Notes: generated by a model from the letters alone, not told the origin. A DNA stretch of 64,000 bases from Olsenella sp. An290 (GCF_002159535.1 NZ_NFIU01000005.1:60431-124430), one strand, 5' to 3'. Shown: positions 1 through 11,606, counted from the stretch's first letter. Made by a program: numbers and translations.

Positions 1-529
1 CGGCGGGGGAGTTGTCGTAGGCGCAGAAGGGCTCGTCGGGGATGCCGGCGAGCTCGGCCACGTGGGCGCAGACGCGCACGCCCCGCCCGGCGAGCCACTG
101 GAGGGCGAGCCCGCCCGCCACGCAGAGGGGGCCCGTGAGCCTGCCGGAGAAGTGGCCGCCGCCGGGGACGTCCTGGGCGCCGTGCCACTTGGCCCAGGCC
201 GTGAAGTCGGCGTGCCCGGGGCGCGGCACCTCGAGGAGGTTGTTGTAGTCCCGCGAGCGCGTGTTGGTGTTCTCGATGACGGCGGCGAGCGGGGCCCCGC
301 AGGTCTCGCCGTCAGGGTTGAGGCCCGAGACGATGCGCGGAAGGTCGGGCTCGCGCCGCGGCGTGCCCCACGGGTCGTTGCCGGGCGCCCGCCGCGCCAC
401 GAAGGCGGCGAGCGCCTCCTGGTCGACGTGCATGCCGGCGGGGAGCCCCTCCACCACGCAGCCGACGGCGGGGGAGTGGGACTGGCCGAAGACGGTGACC
501 CTGAGCGCGGTGCCAAAGGACGAGGGCAT
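1..529 (-). CDS. aroC: Chorismate synthase, N-terminal part (cut by window edge)
   Basis: Catalyses loss of phosphate from 5-enolpyruvylshikimate-3-phosphate to give chorismate, the last shikimate step, using reduced FMN. About 176 N-terminal residues are visible and the rest lies beyond position 1. The visible part shows the family's GQSHSPA motif near residues 15-21, RPGHAD near residue 103, and the glycine-rich GGGHFSGR segment that follows. The ATG (527-529) overlaps the aroA stop by one base (TGATG), so it is the last visible gene of the aroF-tyrA-aroB-aroA-aroC operon. A C-terminal truncation in the genome cannot be excluded because the end is not in the window. Confidence 0.93.
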   Translation of the reverse strand, partial: MPSSFGTALRVTVFGQSHSPAVGCVVEGLPAGMHVDQEALAAFVARRAPGNDPWGTPRREPDLPRIVSGLNPDGETCGAPLAAVIENTNTRSRDYNNLLEVPRPGHADFTAWAKWHGAQDVPGGGHFSGRLTGPLCVAGGLALQWLAGRGVRVCAHVAELAGIPDEPFCAYDNSPA

Positions 530-1857
530 CAGCTCTCCTTTCCCTGGACGGACCCGCCGAGCGCGGCGAAGTCCTCGAAGAAGGCGGGGTAGGACTTGTT
601 GACGCACTCGGCGCCGAGGATGGTGGTGGGGCCCGCGCAGCGCGTGGCGAGCACCGCGGCCATCATCGCGATGCGGTGGTCGTTCGCGGCGTCCACGACG
701 CCTCCGGCGAGCTCGCCCGCCCCCTCGATGACGAGGCCGTCGTCCATGACGCGCGCCGTGCCGCCAAGGGCACAGATCGCGGCGGAGACCGTCTCGAGGC
801 GGTCGGACTCCTTGAGGCGCAGGCGCGCGGCCCCCGTGATCTGCGTGGTCCCCTCGGCGAGGGCGGCCACGGCGGCGAGGGGCGGGACGAGGTCGGGGCA
901 CGACTCGACGTCGATGACGCGGCCCGCGAGACGGTCGGGCGCGCAGGCCGCGCCGTCCGACCCGCGCAGGACGCGGGCGCCGAGCAGGGCGAGGGCGGCC
1001 AGGACCTGACGGTCGCCCTGCGTGCTCGCGAGGTCGACGCCGCGGACGGCCACGCCGGCGGTGCCGGGGGCGGCGAGGGCGCCCGCCGCGAGCCAGAAGG
1101 CGGCGTTGGACCAGTCGCCGCCCACGGTGACGGAGCCGGGGGAGGAGAGGCCCGCCGGCGCGCTCGCGACGAAGGCGCGCGCCGGGCGCCCCCCGGACTC
1201 GGCCCGGGACTCCGAGACCTCCGCGCCGAAGCGCTCGAGCGCGCGGATGGTGAGGTCGATGTAGGGGCGCGACTCGACGGGCTCGGTGACCACGACCTCC
1301 ACGGGCGCGCGCAGGAGCGGGGCCGCCATGAGCAGGCCGCTCACGTACTGCGAGGACACGTCGCCGGGCAGGGAGAAGCTGCCGGCCCGGAGCCTGCCGC
1401 CCACCAGGAGCGGCATCTCGCCCTGGGGCGAGAGCACAGAGCCATGGGCGACGAGCTCCTCGTAGAGGGGGGAGAGCGGGCGCTGGGGGAGCCTCCCTCT
1501 GCCGGTGAGGCGCGCCTCGCAGCCGAGTGCCGCCACGACGGGCAGGAGGAACCGCAGCGTCGAGCCCGACTCGCCGCAGTCGAGAAGCGCGCCCCGTCGC
1601 GCCTCGGGCAGGTTGTCGGAGGCCGAGGTCCCCGGGACCGGGCGCACGCGGAAGCCGCGGGAGGTCCGGGCAACGCGCGCGCCGAGCGCCTCGAGGCAGC
1701 GCACCGTGGCCTCGATGTCCTCGGAGGTGGTGGTGCAGTCTATGTCCGTCACGCCGGGCGCGAGCGCGGCGCAGATGAGCAGGCGATGGGCCTCGGACTT
1801 TGAGGAGGGGGCGCGCACCTCGCCGGTCAGCGTCCCGGGCAGGATGGTCACGTTCAT
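529..1857 (-). CDS. aroA: 3-phosphoshikimate 1-carboxyvinyltransferase (EPSP synthase)
   Basis: Transfers the enolpyruvyl group of PEP to shikimate-3-phosphate in the cytoplasm. At 442 residues it has the usual family length. The N-terminal substrate-binding segment reads SSKSEAHRLL, followed by the conserved glycine/serine stretch ESGSTLRFLLP and a late LKESDRLET motif that binds PEP. The start ATG lies inside the end of aroB (ATGA overlap), and its own stop overlaps the aroC start. This implies translational coupling within the shikimate operon. No separate promoter is visible upstream. Confidence 0.95.
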   Translation of the reverse strand: MNVTILPGTLTGEVRAPSSKSEAHRLLICAALAPGVTDIDCTTTSEDIEATVRCLEALGARVARTSRGFRVRPVPGTSASDNLPEARRGALLDCGESGSTLRFLLPVVAALGCEARLTGRGRLPQRPLSPLYEELVAHGSVLSPQGEMPLLVGGRLRAGSFSLPGDVSSQYVSGLLMAAPLLRAPVEVVVTEPVESRPYIDLTIRALERFGAEVSESRAESGGRPARAFVASAPAGLSSPGSVTVGGDWSNAAFWLAAGALAAPGTAGVAVRGVDLASTQGDRQVLAALALLGARVLRGSDGAACAPDRLAGRVIDVESCPDLVPPLAAVAALAEGTTQITGAARLRLKESDRLETVSAAICALGGTARVMDDGLVIEGAGELAGGVVDAANDHRIAMMAAVLATRCAGPTTILGAECVNKSYPAFFEDFAALGGSVQGKES

Positions 1858-2987
1858 GGGCGCACCTCGCCTCGTCCGTCCTCGACGATGCGGGCGAGCT
1901 CGTCAAGGGAGACGCGCCGCACCGTGACGCGTCCGATATCCTCCGGCACGACGAGGTTCACGCCGTCGCCGTGCCGCTTCTTGTCGTGCGCCAGGTAGCG
2001 CACGAGGGTCTCCGCCGGCAGGTCGCTCGTGGTGGGGAGGCCGTGGGCCGCAACGCAGCGCTCGATGCGCCGGCGCGCGTCGGCCGAGCACCACCCCCTC
2101 GCCTCGGACGCGCGGGCGACCATGCAGAGCCCGGCGGCGACGCACGAGCCGTGCCCGAGGGAGAGCTCGCTCGCCGACTCGATGGCGTGGCCGATGGTGT
2201 GCCCGAGGTTGAGGGTCTGCCGCAGGCCGCGCTCGCGCTCGTCCGCCTCGACGACGTCGCGCTTGATCTGGACGTTACGGGCCACCACGCGCGTGAGCCG
2301 GCCCTCGTCAAGCCTGCTCTGGGTGAGCGGGCGCGCGGCGAGCTCGTCAAGGAGCGACGGGTCGGCGAGGACGGCGTGCTTGACCACCTCGCCGCAGGAG
2401 TCGCGGAAGAGCTCGGGCGGGACCGTCGCGAGGCAGCGCACGTCGGCCACGACGGCGGCGGGCCGCCAGAACGCGCCGGCGAGGTTCTTGCCGGCCGCGA
2501 GGTCGACGGCGGTCTTGCCCCCCACGGAGGAGTCCACCATCGCGAGAAGCGAGGTGGGCACCTGCACGACGGCGCAGCCCCTCAGGTAGAGGGCCGCCGC
2601 AAGGCCGGCGATGTCGCCCGTGACGCCGCCGCCCAGGGCCACGACGAGGTCGTCGCGGCAGAGCTCGCGCGCGGCGAGCCCCTCGAGCAGCTCGGAGAGG
2701 GTGGCGAGGTTCTTTGAGGCCTCGCCGGCCGGGAAGGTCAGCCTCCCGGCCACCTCGAAGCCCGCCTCGGCGAGCGAGGCCTCGGCGACGTCGGCGTAGA
2801 GGGCGGCCACGGTCTCGTCGGAGATGACGCAGCAGCGGCTCCCGGCGCACGCGCCCCGGGCGACCTCGCCCAGGCGGCCGAGCGCGCCCGGGCCCACGTG
2901 GACCTCGTAGACGCCCGTGGACGTCCGCACCGGGACGGTCTCGAGGGCGTCCGGGTTCTTCTCGCTCTTATCGCTCGTCTGCGTCAT
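1854..2987 (-). CDS. aroB: 3-dehydroquinate synthase
   Basis: Converts DAHP to 3-dehydroquinate using NAD and a divalent metal. The protein is 377 residues. Visible motifs are the NAD-binding GGGVTGDIAG, then PTSLLAMVDSSVGGKT, the metal-site NLGHTIGHAIE and a late KKRHGDG. The ATG at 2985-2987 overlaps the tyrA stop (ATGA). A much longer open frame continues upstream on this strand, but its extra N-terminal 300 residues are arginine-rich out-of-frame translation of tyrA and were left out. The roughly 20 charged residues before the domain are typical variable N-terminal sequence. Confidence 0.95.
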   Translation of the reverse strand: MTQTSDKSEKNPDALETVPVRTSTGVYEVHVGPGALGRLGEVARGACAGSRCCVISDETVAALYADVAEASLAEAGFEVAGRLTFPAGEASKNLATLSELLEGLAARELCRDDLVVALGGGVTGDIAGLAAALYLRGCAVVQVPTSLLAMVDSSVGGKTAVDLAAGKNLAGAFWRPAAVVADVRCLATVPPELFRDSCGEVVKHAVLADPSLLDELAARPLTQSRLDEGRLTRVVARNVQIKRDVVEADERERGLRQTLNLGHTIGHAIESASELSLGHGSCVAAGLCMVARASEARGWCSADARRRIERCVAAHGLPTTSDLPAETLVRYLAHDKKRHGDGVNLVVPEDIGRVTVRRVSLDELARIVEDGRGEVRP

Positions 2988-3859
2988 CGGCCCTCGATCT
3001 CCCTCTTGATCCGGTCGCCCTCGGCGAGCAGCGCCTCGAGGCCCTCGGCGTCGCGCGCGTCGAGGGCGCGCTTGTAGGCGGACAGGGCCTCGATGATGCC
3101 GCCGAGCTCCTCGGAGAGGTAGTCGGCGTTGTCGAGGAAGAGCTCGGTCCACATGGGGGCGTTGAGGCGCGCCACGCGGGTGAGGTCGCGGTAGGAGCCG
3201 GCCGAGAAGCCGTGGTGCTCGCGGGCTGTCGGGCTCTTCACGTAGGCGTTCGAGACCACGTGGGCGAGCTGGGAGGTGAAGGCGATGATGCGGTCGTGCT
3301 CGGCGGCGGTGGCAAGGGTGAAGCTGCCAAAGCCGCAGGGCTCGAGGAGCTCCTTCAGGCGCTCGAGCACGTCGGCCCGCTCGAACTCGTCCATCTGGGG
3401 CGGCACCACGACCATGGGGGCGCCGCGGAACATCGTGGCGCGCGCGTGCGCGTAGCCGGAGTACTGCGTGCCGGCCATGGGGTGGCAGCCCACGAAGGTG
3501 AAGGGCCGGCCGGCGCTGATGGCCTCGCAGCGCTCGCAGACCGCGCGCTTCACGCCCACGGCGTCGATCACGATGGCGCCGGCCGAGAGGAGCGGGGCGT
3601 GCTCCTCGAGCCACGCCACGGCTGAGGCGGGGTAGCCGGCGAGGATGACGAGCTCGCAGGTGGGGATGGTCGTCTCGTCGAGCTCGCCGGCGAGGGTGTC
3701 GATGAGGGCGAGCTCGAGCGTGGCGCGCGTGCGGTTCCAGGCGAAGGCCTTGGCGCCGGCGGCGGCGAAGGCCTTGGCGAAGGAGCCGCCCATGAGCCCG
3801 AGCCCGACGATGCCCACGCGCCCGGGGACGACCTCGGGCGCGAGCGTCCGCGCCGCCAC
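2984..3859 (-). CDS. tyrA: Prephenate dehydrogenase
   Basis: Oxidative decarboxylation of prephenate to 4-hydroxyphenylpyruvate for tyrosine synthesis; arogenate specificity cannot be excluded by eye. At 291 residues it contains only the catalytic part, with no chorismate mutase fusion and no C-terminal ACT domain. The Rossmann motif GLGLMGGSFA is near residue 20. The catalytic-region segment GCHPMAGTQYSGY is near residue 124 and carries the conserved histidine. It starts with GTG (3857-3859) placed directly after the aroF stop codon, preceded by AGGAGG five bases upstream. Its place between aroF and aroB links common-pathway and tyrosine-specific steps in one operon. Confidence 0.9.
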   Translation of the reverse strand: MAARTLAPEVVPGRVGIVGLGLMGGSFAKAFAAAGAKAFAWNRTRATLELALIDTLAGELDETTIPTCELVILAGYPASAVAWLEEHAPLLSAGAIVIDAVGVKRAVCERCEAISAGRPFTFVGCHPMAGTQYSGYAHARATMFRGAPMVVVPPQMDEFERADVLERLKELLEPCGFGSFTLATAAEHDRIIAFTSQLAHVVSNAYVKSPTAREHHGFSAGSYRDLTRVARLNAPMWTELFLDNADYLSEELGGIIEALSAYKRALDARDAEGLEALLAEGDRIKREIEGR

Positions 3860-4885
3860 CTAGGCCTCCTCTACGTCGGCCGTGACGGCCTCGCGGATGA
3901 GGGCGAGGCGGCGCATGGCGTCGGCGAACTGGGACGGGGTGAGCGCCTGGGCGCCGTCCGACCACGCCTTGGAAGGGCAGTCGTGGACCTCGATCTCAAG
4001 GCCGTCGGCGCCCGCGGCGCAGGCGGCGTAGGCGGCCGGGCGCACGTAGCGCGTGTAGCCCGTGGCGTGGCTCGGGTCGCCGATGACGGGCAGGTGCGTG
4101 AGGTGGTGGAGCACCGGGATCGCGTTCACGTCGAAGGTGTTGCGGGTGCGCGTCTCGAAGGTGCGGATGCCGCGCTCGCAGAGCATGACGTTGAGGTTGC
4201 CCTCGCTCATGATGTACTCGGCGCCCATGACGAGCTCGTCGATCGTCTCCGACATGCCGCGCTTGAGCAGGACCGGCACCTGGGTCTTGCCCACCTCCTT
4301 GAGCAGGGTGAAGTTCTGGGCGTTGCGCGCGCCGACCTGGAGGACGTCGACGCCGCGGTCAAGGAAGGCGCCCACGTCGCGCGGGTCCATGATCTCGGTC
4401 ACGACGGGCATGTCGAGCTCGGCGCCCGCCTCCATGAGCAGGTCGAGCCCGCGCTCGCCCATGCCCTGGTAGGCGTAGGGGGAGGTGCGGGGCTTGTAGG
4501 CGCCGCCGCGCAGCATCGTGGCGCCGGCCTCCTTGCACGCGCGGGCGATGCCGATGAGGTTGTCCCCCTCGACCGAGCACGGGCCGGCGATCACCTGGAA
4601 GTGGCCACCGCCCACGAGCACGCCGTGGCCGCAGTCGACGACGGTGTCCTCGGGGTGGAACTTCCTGTTGGCGAGCTTGAAGGGCTCGGAGACGCGCTGG
4701 ACGCGGTCGACGATGTCCATGCTCTCCAGGAGGAAGGGGTCGATCTGGGTGGTGTCGCCGATGATGCCCACGATGGTCTCGTTGGCGCCCTGCGACACGT
4801 TGGTGCGAAAGCCCCGGTCCTCGATCCAGCGAACGAACTGGTCGAGCTGCTCGGCGCTCGCGGTCTCCCTGACTACTGCGATCAT
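3860..4885 (-). CDS. aroF: 3-deoxy-7-phosphoheptulonate (DAHP) synthase, type I-beta with N-terminal ferredoxin-like domain
   Basis: Condenses PEP and erythrose-4-phosphate, the first and committed step of aromatic synthesis. It has 341 residues. Residues 1 to about 70 form a small alpha/beta domain starting MIAVVRETAS, as in the Thermotoga-type enzymes, where this domain mediates feedback inhibition by aromatic amino acids. The catalytic barrel then shows AGPCSVEG, GGAYKPRTSPY, LQVGARNAQNF, LLKRGM and IGDPSHATGY. I chose the ATG at 4883-4885 because AGGAG lies just upstream at 4891-4895; a longer in-frame extension to 4930 has no ribosome-binding site. It is first in the operon, as expected for a controlled entry enzyme. 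Confidence 0.95.
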   Translation of the reverse strand: MIAVVRETASAEQLDQFVRWIEDRGFRTNVSQGANETIVGIIGDTTQIDPFLLESMDIVDRVQRVSEPFKLANRKFHPEDTVVDCGHGVLVGGGHFQVIAGPCSVEGDNLIGIARACKEAGATMLRGGAYKPRTSPYAYQGMGERGLDLLMEAGAELDMPVVTEIMDPRDVGAFLDRGVDVLQVGARNAQNFTLLKEVGKTQVPVLLKRGMSETIDELVMGAEYIMSEGNLNVMLCERGIRTFETRTRNTFDVNAIPVLHHLTHLPVIGDPSHATGYTRYVRPAAYAACAAGADGLEIEVHDCPSKAWSDGAQALTPSQFADAMRRLALIREAVTADVEEA

Positions 4886-4920
4886 GTGCTCTCCTGCACT
4901 CGTGGCCAAAAGTGGTCGCG

Positions 4921-4929
4921 ATGATACCA
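4921..4929 (-). promoter_or_regulatory. Candidate extended -10 promoter of the aro operon
   Basis: The minus strand reads TGGTATCAT, an extended -10 (TGn plus TATCAT), which would start transcription about 30 bases before the aroF ATG. No good -35 is seen at the usual distance. A degenerate unit of the nearby repeat (GGTTACGG, 4947-4954) falls where a -35 would lie. I see no T-box or aromatic attenuator in the short leader. Confidence 0.5.
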
Positions 4930-4981
4930 CGGGCGTGTGACCGCCAGGTTACGGCGCGCCCGGGCGCGGGGGCTGCGCGGC

Positions 4982-5195
4982 GGGTGCGTACGGTCCCGTC
5001 GGGCACGGTCCCGCCGGGTACGTACGCTTGCGGCGGATACGTACACTTTTTGCGGGTACGTACACGAAATGAGGTCCTTCTCGCAACGCCGTTCTTTATT
5101 TCTGCAGGTAGAGAGCTTGCTGAGGAGTGTACGTAACCAGCCTGGGTGTACGTAACCGTTGGAAGTGTACGTACCCGGCGGGAGTGTACGTAACC
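4982..5195. repeat. Intergenic repeat element, copy 1: two inverted 12-bp unit arrays around a 61-bp core
   Basis: The left arm has units of the form GGGTACGTACAC at 5016, 5035 and 5054, plus weaker ones at 4982 and 5001. The right arm has the reverse-complement unit GTGTACGTAACC/CCC at 5127, 5146, 5165 and 5184. Spacing is exactly 19 bp: a 12-bp unit plus a non-conserved 7-bp spacer. The arms face each other around a 61-bp core (5066-5126). The core resembles the core of the second copy at 23876-23936, in reverse orientation, at 43 of 61 positions. It lies between the aro operon and tRNA-Arg. The 19-bp period is not a multiple of three, which argues against coding. Function unknown. This is the only notable content of the 420-base gap besides the promoter and terminator. 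Confidence 0.9.
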
Positions 5196-5260
5196 CACCG
5201 GGAATGAGGGCCGGGGCGCGCCGGCAAGAGGGGCGAGAAGGACCTCGTCCCATCGGGGCG

Positions 5261-5296
5261 CACAAAAGAAGCCCGGGCCCCTTACGGGACCCGGGC
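5261..5296 (-). terminator. Rho-independent terminator of tRNA-Arg
   Basis: On the minus strand a GC-rich stem (GCCCGGG pairing with CCCGGGC, 5271-5296) with a short loop around GTAA is followed by a T-rich tail, TTCTTTTGTG (5270-5261). It lies ten bases after the tRNA-Arg 3' end. Confidence 0.85.
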
Positions 5297-5306
5297 GGGC
5301 TCTGCG

Positions 5307-5383
5307 TGGTGCGCCCAGGGGGATTCGAACCCACGACCTTCTGCTCCGGAGGCAGACGCTCTCATCCACTGAGCTATGGGCGC
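5307..5383 (-). tRNA. tRNA-Arg (anticodon CCG), CCA encoded
   Basis: A full cloverleaf is readable on the minus strand. The acceptor is GCGCCCA/TGGGCGC (5383-5377 with 5317-5311). The D-arm begins TAGCTCAGTGG, and the anticodon stem TCTGC/GCAGA encloses loop CTCCGGA. The T-arm contains GGTTCGAATCC. The discriminator A is at 5310 and the genomic CCA at 5309-5307. Anticodon CCG reads CGG arginine codons. A terminator follows directly. Confidence 0.97.
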
Positions 5384-5394
5384 GCGCAGGGGCC

Positions 5395-5400
5395 AGTATA
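5395..5400 (-). promoter_or_regulatory. -10 box of tRNA-Arg
   Basis: The minus strand reads TATACT twelve bases before the tRNA 5' end, the right distance for a transcript starting just upstream of the mature tRNA. No convincing -35 hexamer is seen. Confidence 0.5.
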
Positions 5401-5548
5401 GCGGATTTCCGGCGCGGCGGGCGCGAGGTTGTCCCAAGTGCGCGCGCCGCCCACGTCCCGGGCGGGCGCGGCCCTCCCTTTCGTAGGCTTTCGGTGGGCG
5501 CCCCAAGGGCGTGGCACAATGGTCCGCACCCGGAGCGAGAGGGGAGAG

Positions 5549-7937
5549 ATGGCCCAGACCAACCAGACCAGGCAGAGCCCGGCCGCCCGTGGCCTCACCG
5601 ACGAGGAGGTGGCGGCCCGCGTGGCCGACGGGCGCACCAACGCCAACACCGACGTGCGCACCAAGTCCGTGGGGCAGATCGTGGCCGAGCACGCCCTCAC
5701 GCTCTTCAACGCCGTGAACCTCCTGCTCGCGGTGCTCGTCCTCCTCACCGGCCAGTACCGCAACATGCTCTTCATGTGCGTGGTCGCGGCGAACCTGCTC
5801 ATCGGCGTCGTCCAGGAGGTCCGCGCCAAGCGCATGGTCGACCGGCTCACCATCCTCACGCAGAAGGAGGTGACGGTCGTGCGCGCCGGGGGCGAGCGGA
5901 CGCTGCCTCCCGCCGAGCTCGTGGCCGACGACCTCGTGCGCCTTGCCCACGGCGACCAGGTGCCCGCCGACGCCGTCATCGTGGAGGGCTTCGTCTCCAT
6001 GAACGAGAGCCTGCTCACGGGCGAGTCAAAGCCGGTCTCCAAGGGGCCGGGCGACGAGCTGCTCTCGGGCAGCTTCGTGGACGCGGGCAGCCTCCTCGCG
6101 CGCGTGACGCGCGTGGGCGCCGAGGGCTACGCGGCGCGCATCAACGCGGAGGCCAAGTACGTCAAGGCCGTCCGCTCGGAGATCCAGGACACGCTCCGCG
6201 CGATCATCCGGCTCGGCACGGCGGTCCTCGTGCCGCTGGGCCTGGGCCTGTTCCTGCGCACCCGCCTCATGGACGGGGCCGCGCTCGAGGACGCGGTCCT
6301 CACCTCCGTGGCCGCCGTCATCGGCATGATCCCGCAGGGGCTCGTCCTGCTCACCTCTTCGGTCCTCGCCATCGCGACCTTCCGCCTGGGCCGGCGCATG
6401 GTCCTCGTCCAGCAGGCCTACTGCGTGGAGACGCTCGCGCGCGTGGACACGCTCTGCCTCGACAAGACCGGCACCATCACGACGGGCGAGATGGAGGTCG
6501 GAAGCGTCGTGGCCGCCCCGGGGGCCTGCGAGGGCGACGTCGAGGACGCCCTCGCCCGGATCGCGCGGGCCAACGAGGCGGACGCCAACGAGACCTCGCG
6601 CGCACTGCTGCGGCACGCGGCCGAGAAGGACCTCGCGCCGGAGCCCGCCCGCCGCGCCGTGCCCTTCTCCTCGGCCCGCAAGTACTCCGGCTGCGTCACC
6701 GCGGACGGCCGCGCGCTCGTCATGGGCGCGGCCTCCTTCGTGCTCGGGCGGGGGCGCACGGGCGAGGCCGACGCGCTGGCGAGGGCCTTCGACGCCACCG
6801 AGCGTGTGCTCGTGGTGGGGGAGTGCGCGTCCTTCTCGGACGAGGGCGAGATCGTGGGCGAGGTGCGCCTGCTCGGGTGCGTGGCCATCCGCGACGAGAT
6901 CCGCGCGACCGCGGGCGAGACGATGCGCTTCTTCCTCGAGCAGGGCGTGGAGCTGCGCGTCATCTCCGGCGACGACCCGCGCACCGTGGCCGCCATCGCC
7001 GAGCGGGCGGGCGTTCCCGAGGCCGGGCGCTACGTGGACGCCACGACGCTCGACACCCCCGAGAAGCTCGACGCGGCGGTCGACGAGGCGCGCGTCTTCG
7101 GCCGGGTGACGCCGCAGCAGAAGCGTGACCTCGTGCGGGCGCTCCACCGCCGCGGGCGCACGGTGGCCATGACGGGCGACGGCGTGAACGACGTGCTCGC
7201 GCTGCGCGAGGCGGACTGCTCGGTGGCCATGGCCTCGGGCTCGGCCGCGGCGAGAAACGTCTCCGAGATCGTGCTCGCCGACAACGACTTCGCCCACATG
7301 CCCGAGGTCGTGGCGGAGGGCCGCCGCTCGATCAACAACCTCCAGCGCTCGGCCTCGCTCTTCCTCGTGAAGACCGTCTTCACGGCCGTGCTCGCGCTCG
7401 TCTGCATCGTGATGCCGCCCTACCCCTTCATCCCCATCCAGATGTCGCTGCTCTCCACGGCGGTGATCGGCATTCCGTCCTTCGTCCTGGCGCTCGAGCC
7501 CAACCACGAGCTCGTGCGGGGCAACTTCCTCGTCAACGTGCTCGCGCGCTCGCTTCCCGCCTCGGCCGCCATCGTCTGCGCGCTTCTCGCCGAGCTCGTC
7601 TGCGGGCGCGCGCTCGGCCACTCCTTCGGGGAGATCTCGTCGGTCTGCACCGTGCTCGTGGCCTTTGTGGGGGTCGCCCTCGTCTGGCGCATCTCCCAGC
7701 CGATGACGCCCCTGCGCGCGGCGCTGCTCGCCGTCATCATCGCCATTGTTGCGCTTGGGTGTACGCTCCTGGCCCCGTTCTTCGAGATCGTGGACTTTAC
7801 GGGTAGCATGGGAGCGGTGATCGTCGCGGCGGGGATCGTCGCCGTGGCCTTCTTCTGCTGGCTGTACGACCGCTCGCTCGCCAGGCTCGGCTCGAGCGAG
7901 CGCTTCCTTGAGTTCGTGAGAAAGGTGGAGGGCAGAA

Positions 7938-7951
<14 letters not shown>
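5549..7951 (+). CDS. Cation-translocating P-type ATPase, CtpE-like
   Basis: An integral membrane pump of 800 residues. It shows the actuator motif TGES (about residue 157), the phosphorylation motif DKTGTIT (D at about 305), the hinge motif TGDGVND (about 542) and a membrane segment IPQGL before the phosphorylation site. It lacks the CPC motif and the N-terminal metal-binding domains of copper/zinc pumps. Overall sequence and the start TDEEVAARVADGRTN resemble mycobacterial CtpE, a calcium-uptake ATPase; substrate here is inferred, not shown. I chose the ATG at 5549 after GAGAGGGG; an ATG at 5519 in frame is an alternative. Its end overlaps aconitase by 14 bases. Confidence 0.88.
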
Positions 7952-10610
<2,659 letters not shown>

Positions 10611-10627
10611 AGGGGGCTGCCGCGCAC

Positions 10628-11566
10628 ATGATCTGCTCCACCTGCGGTTCTCGCATCCCTGACGGCTCGCACGTCTGCCCGATGTGCCACGCGCCCCAGG
10701 ACACCACCCAGAGCCTCTCGCTCGACGGCGCCACCTGGTGCCCCGGCTGCGGGGCCCTCGTCGGCCCCGGGGTCGAGGTGTGCCCCAAGTGCGGCACCAC
10801 CGTCGCGCCGTCCGGCCCCGGCCGGCCCGTGCGCGACCTCGACCTCCCCGAGATCGGCAACACCGACGCCCTCGACCTCACGGCCGTCCCGCAGATCGAG
10901 AGCGCCATCCCCTCCGCCGACGACGCCGCGACCCCGGGCGCCCTGCGCGACCGCATCCCGCGCCCCCGCGCCTTTGCGTTCGCCGCCCTTCTCGCCCTGG
11001 TCGTGGTGGGCGGCGTCGCCCTCTACATCACGCACCCCTGGGACCCCAGCGCCACGAGAATCTCCGCCGAGGTCCCGGCCGACACCTCCATGCAGGGCTT
11101 CCCGGGCTTCGTGGAGAGCCTCAGGGGGCAGGACGTGAGCAAGGCCGACCCCTCCTCGGCTCAGACGGCCGAGGAGGTGATCGCCGAGAAGTTCGAGGCC
11201 CTCTCCGAGCTCTCCGCCCGTGCCGACGCGTGCGAGAAGGACCTCTCGTCGACGGGCGTCTCCGGCACCGCGGAGGAGCGCGCCGCGGGCCTCGACGCCG
11301 CCCGCGGCGTGGCCATCGACGTCTCCAACCTCATCACCAAGATCGACGCCCTCGGCACGAGCGACTCCGACCACGCCGAGGACGTCGAGCACCTGAAGAC
11401 CCTCTCGAGCTGGCTGCGCAACCGCTGCGACGCCCTGAGCGCCGCCTGGGAGCTCTCGTCCGCCTCCGATGACCCGGAGGCGGACTCCGAGCGCATCCTC
11501 GCGCGCGCCGAGGCGGGCGCGGACTACGCGCGCCTCTTCGAGGAGAACTTCGAGGCGTGGTCCTAG
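10628..11566 (+). CDS. Membrane-anchored double zinc-ribbon protein of unknown function
   Basis: A protein of 312 residues. Two CxxC...CxxC zinc ribbons come first (C3, C6, C17, C20, then C38, C41, C52, C55). A low-complexity linker follows, then one membrane helix around residues 112-133, ending in a region of about 175 residues rich in Ala, Glu and Asp that looks helical. With the ribbons inside, the C-terminal part would face outside. No catalytic motif is recognised. It starts 17 bases after aconitase and is followed by a separate promoter, so it may end that operon. Similar ribbon-plus-helix proteins are common in Coriobacteriia and Clostridia, but their roles are not known to me. Confidence 0.8.
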   Translation: MICSTCGSRIPDGSHVCPMCHAPQDTTQSLSLDGATWCPGCGALVGPGVEVCPKCGTTVAPSGPGRPVRDLDLPEIGNTDALDLTAVPQIESAIPSADDAATPGALRDRIPRPRAFAFAALLALVVVGGVALYITHPWDPSATRISAEVPADTSMQGFPGFVESLRGQDVSKADPSSAQTAEEVIAEKFEALSELSARADACEKDLSSTGVSGTAEERAAGLDAARGVAIDVSNLITKIDALGTSDSDHAEDVEHLKTLSSWLRNRCDALSAAWELSSASDDPEADSERILARAEAGADYARLFEENFEAWS

Positions 11567-11606
11567 CCCCGGCTTCTCTGCCGAATCTGTGAAAGAAGTC
11601 GCTTCC

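Noticed and set aside
2988..3965. Long minus-strand extension of aroB giving a 703-residue protein
   Set aside because: The extra part is arginine-rich out-of-frame reading of tyrA, which itself has clear family motifs and a start next to the aroF stop.
4982..5195. CRISPR-like array
   Set aside because: Repeats are 12 bp with 7-bp spacers and face each other around a core; far too short for CRISPR, and no cas genes are nearby.
4886..5334. Open frames through both intergenic repeats whose translations look alike (shared strings such as SLPAE and RKKCTY)
   Set aside because: The likeness follows from the DNA repeat. The units recur every 19 bp, which shifts frame at each step, the two copies are in opposite orientation, and no ribosome-binding site is present. 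I treat them as noncoding.
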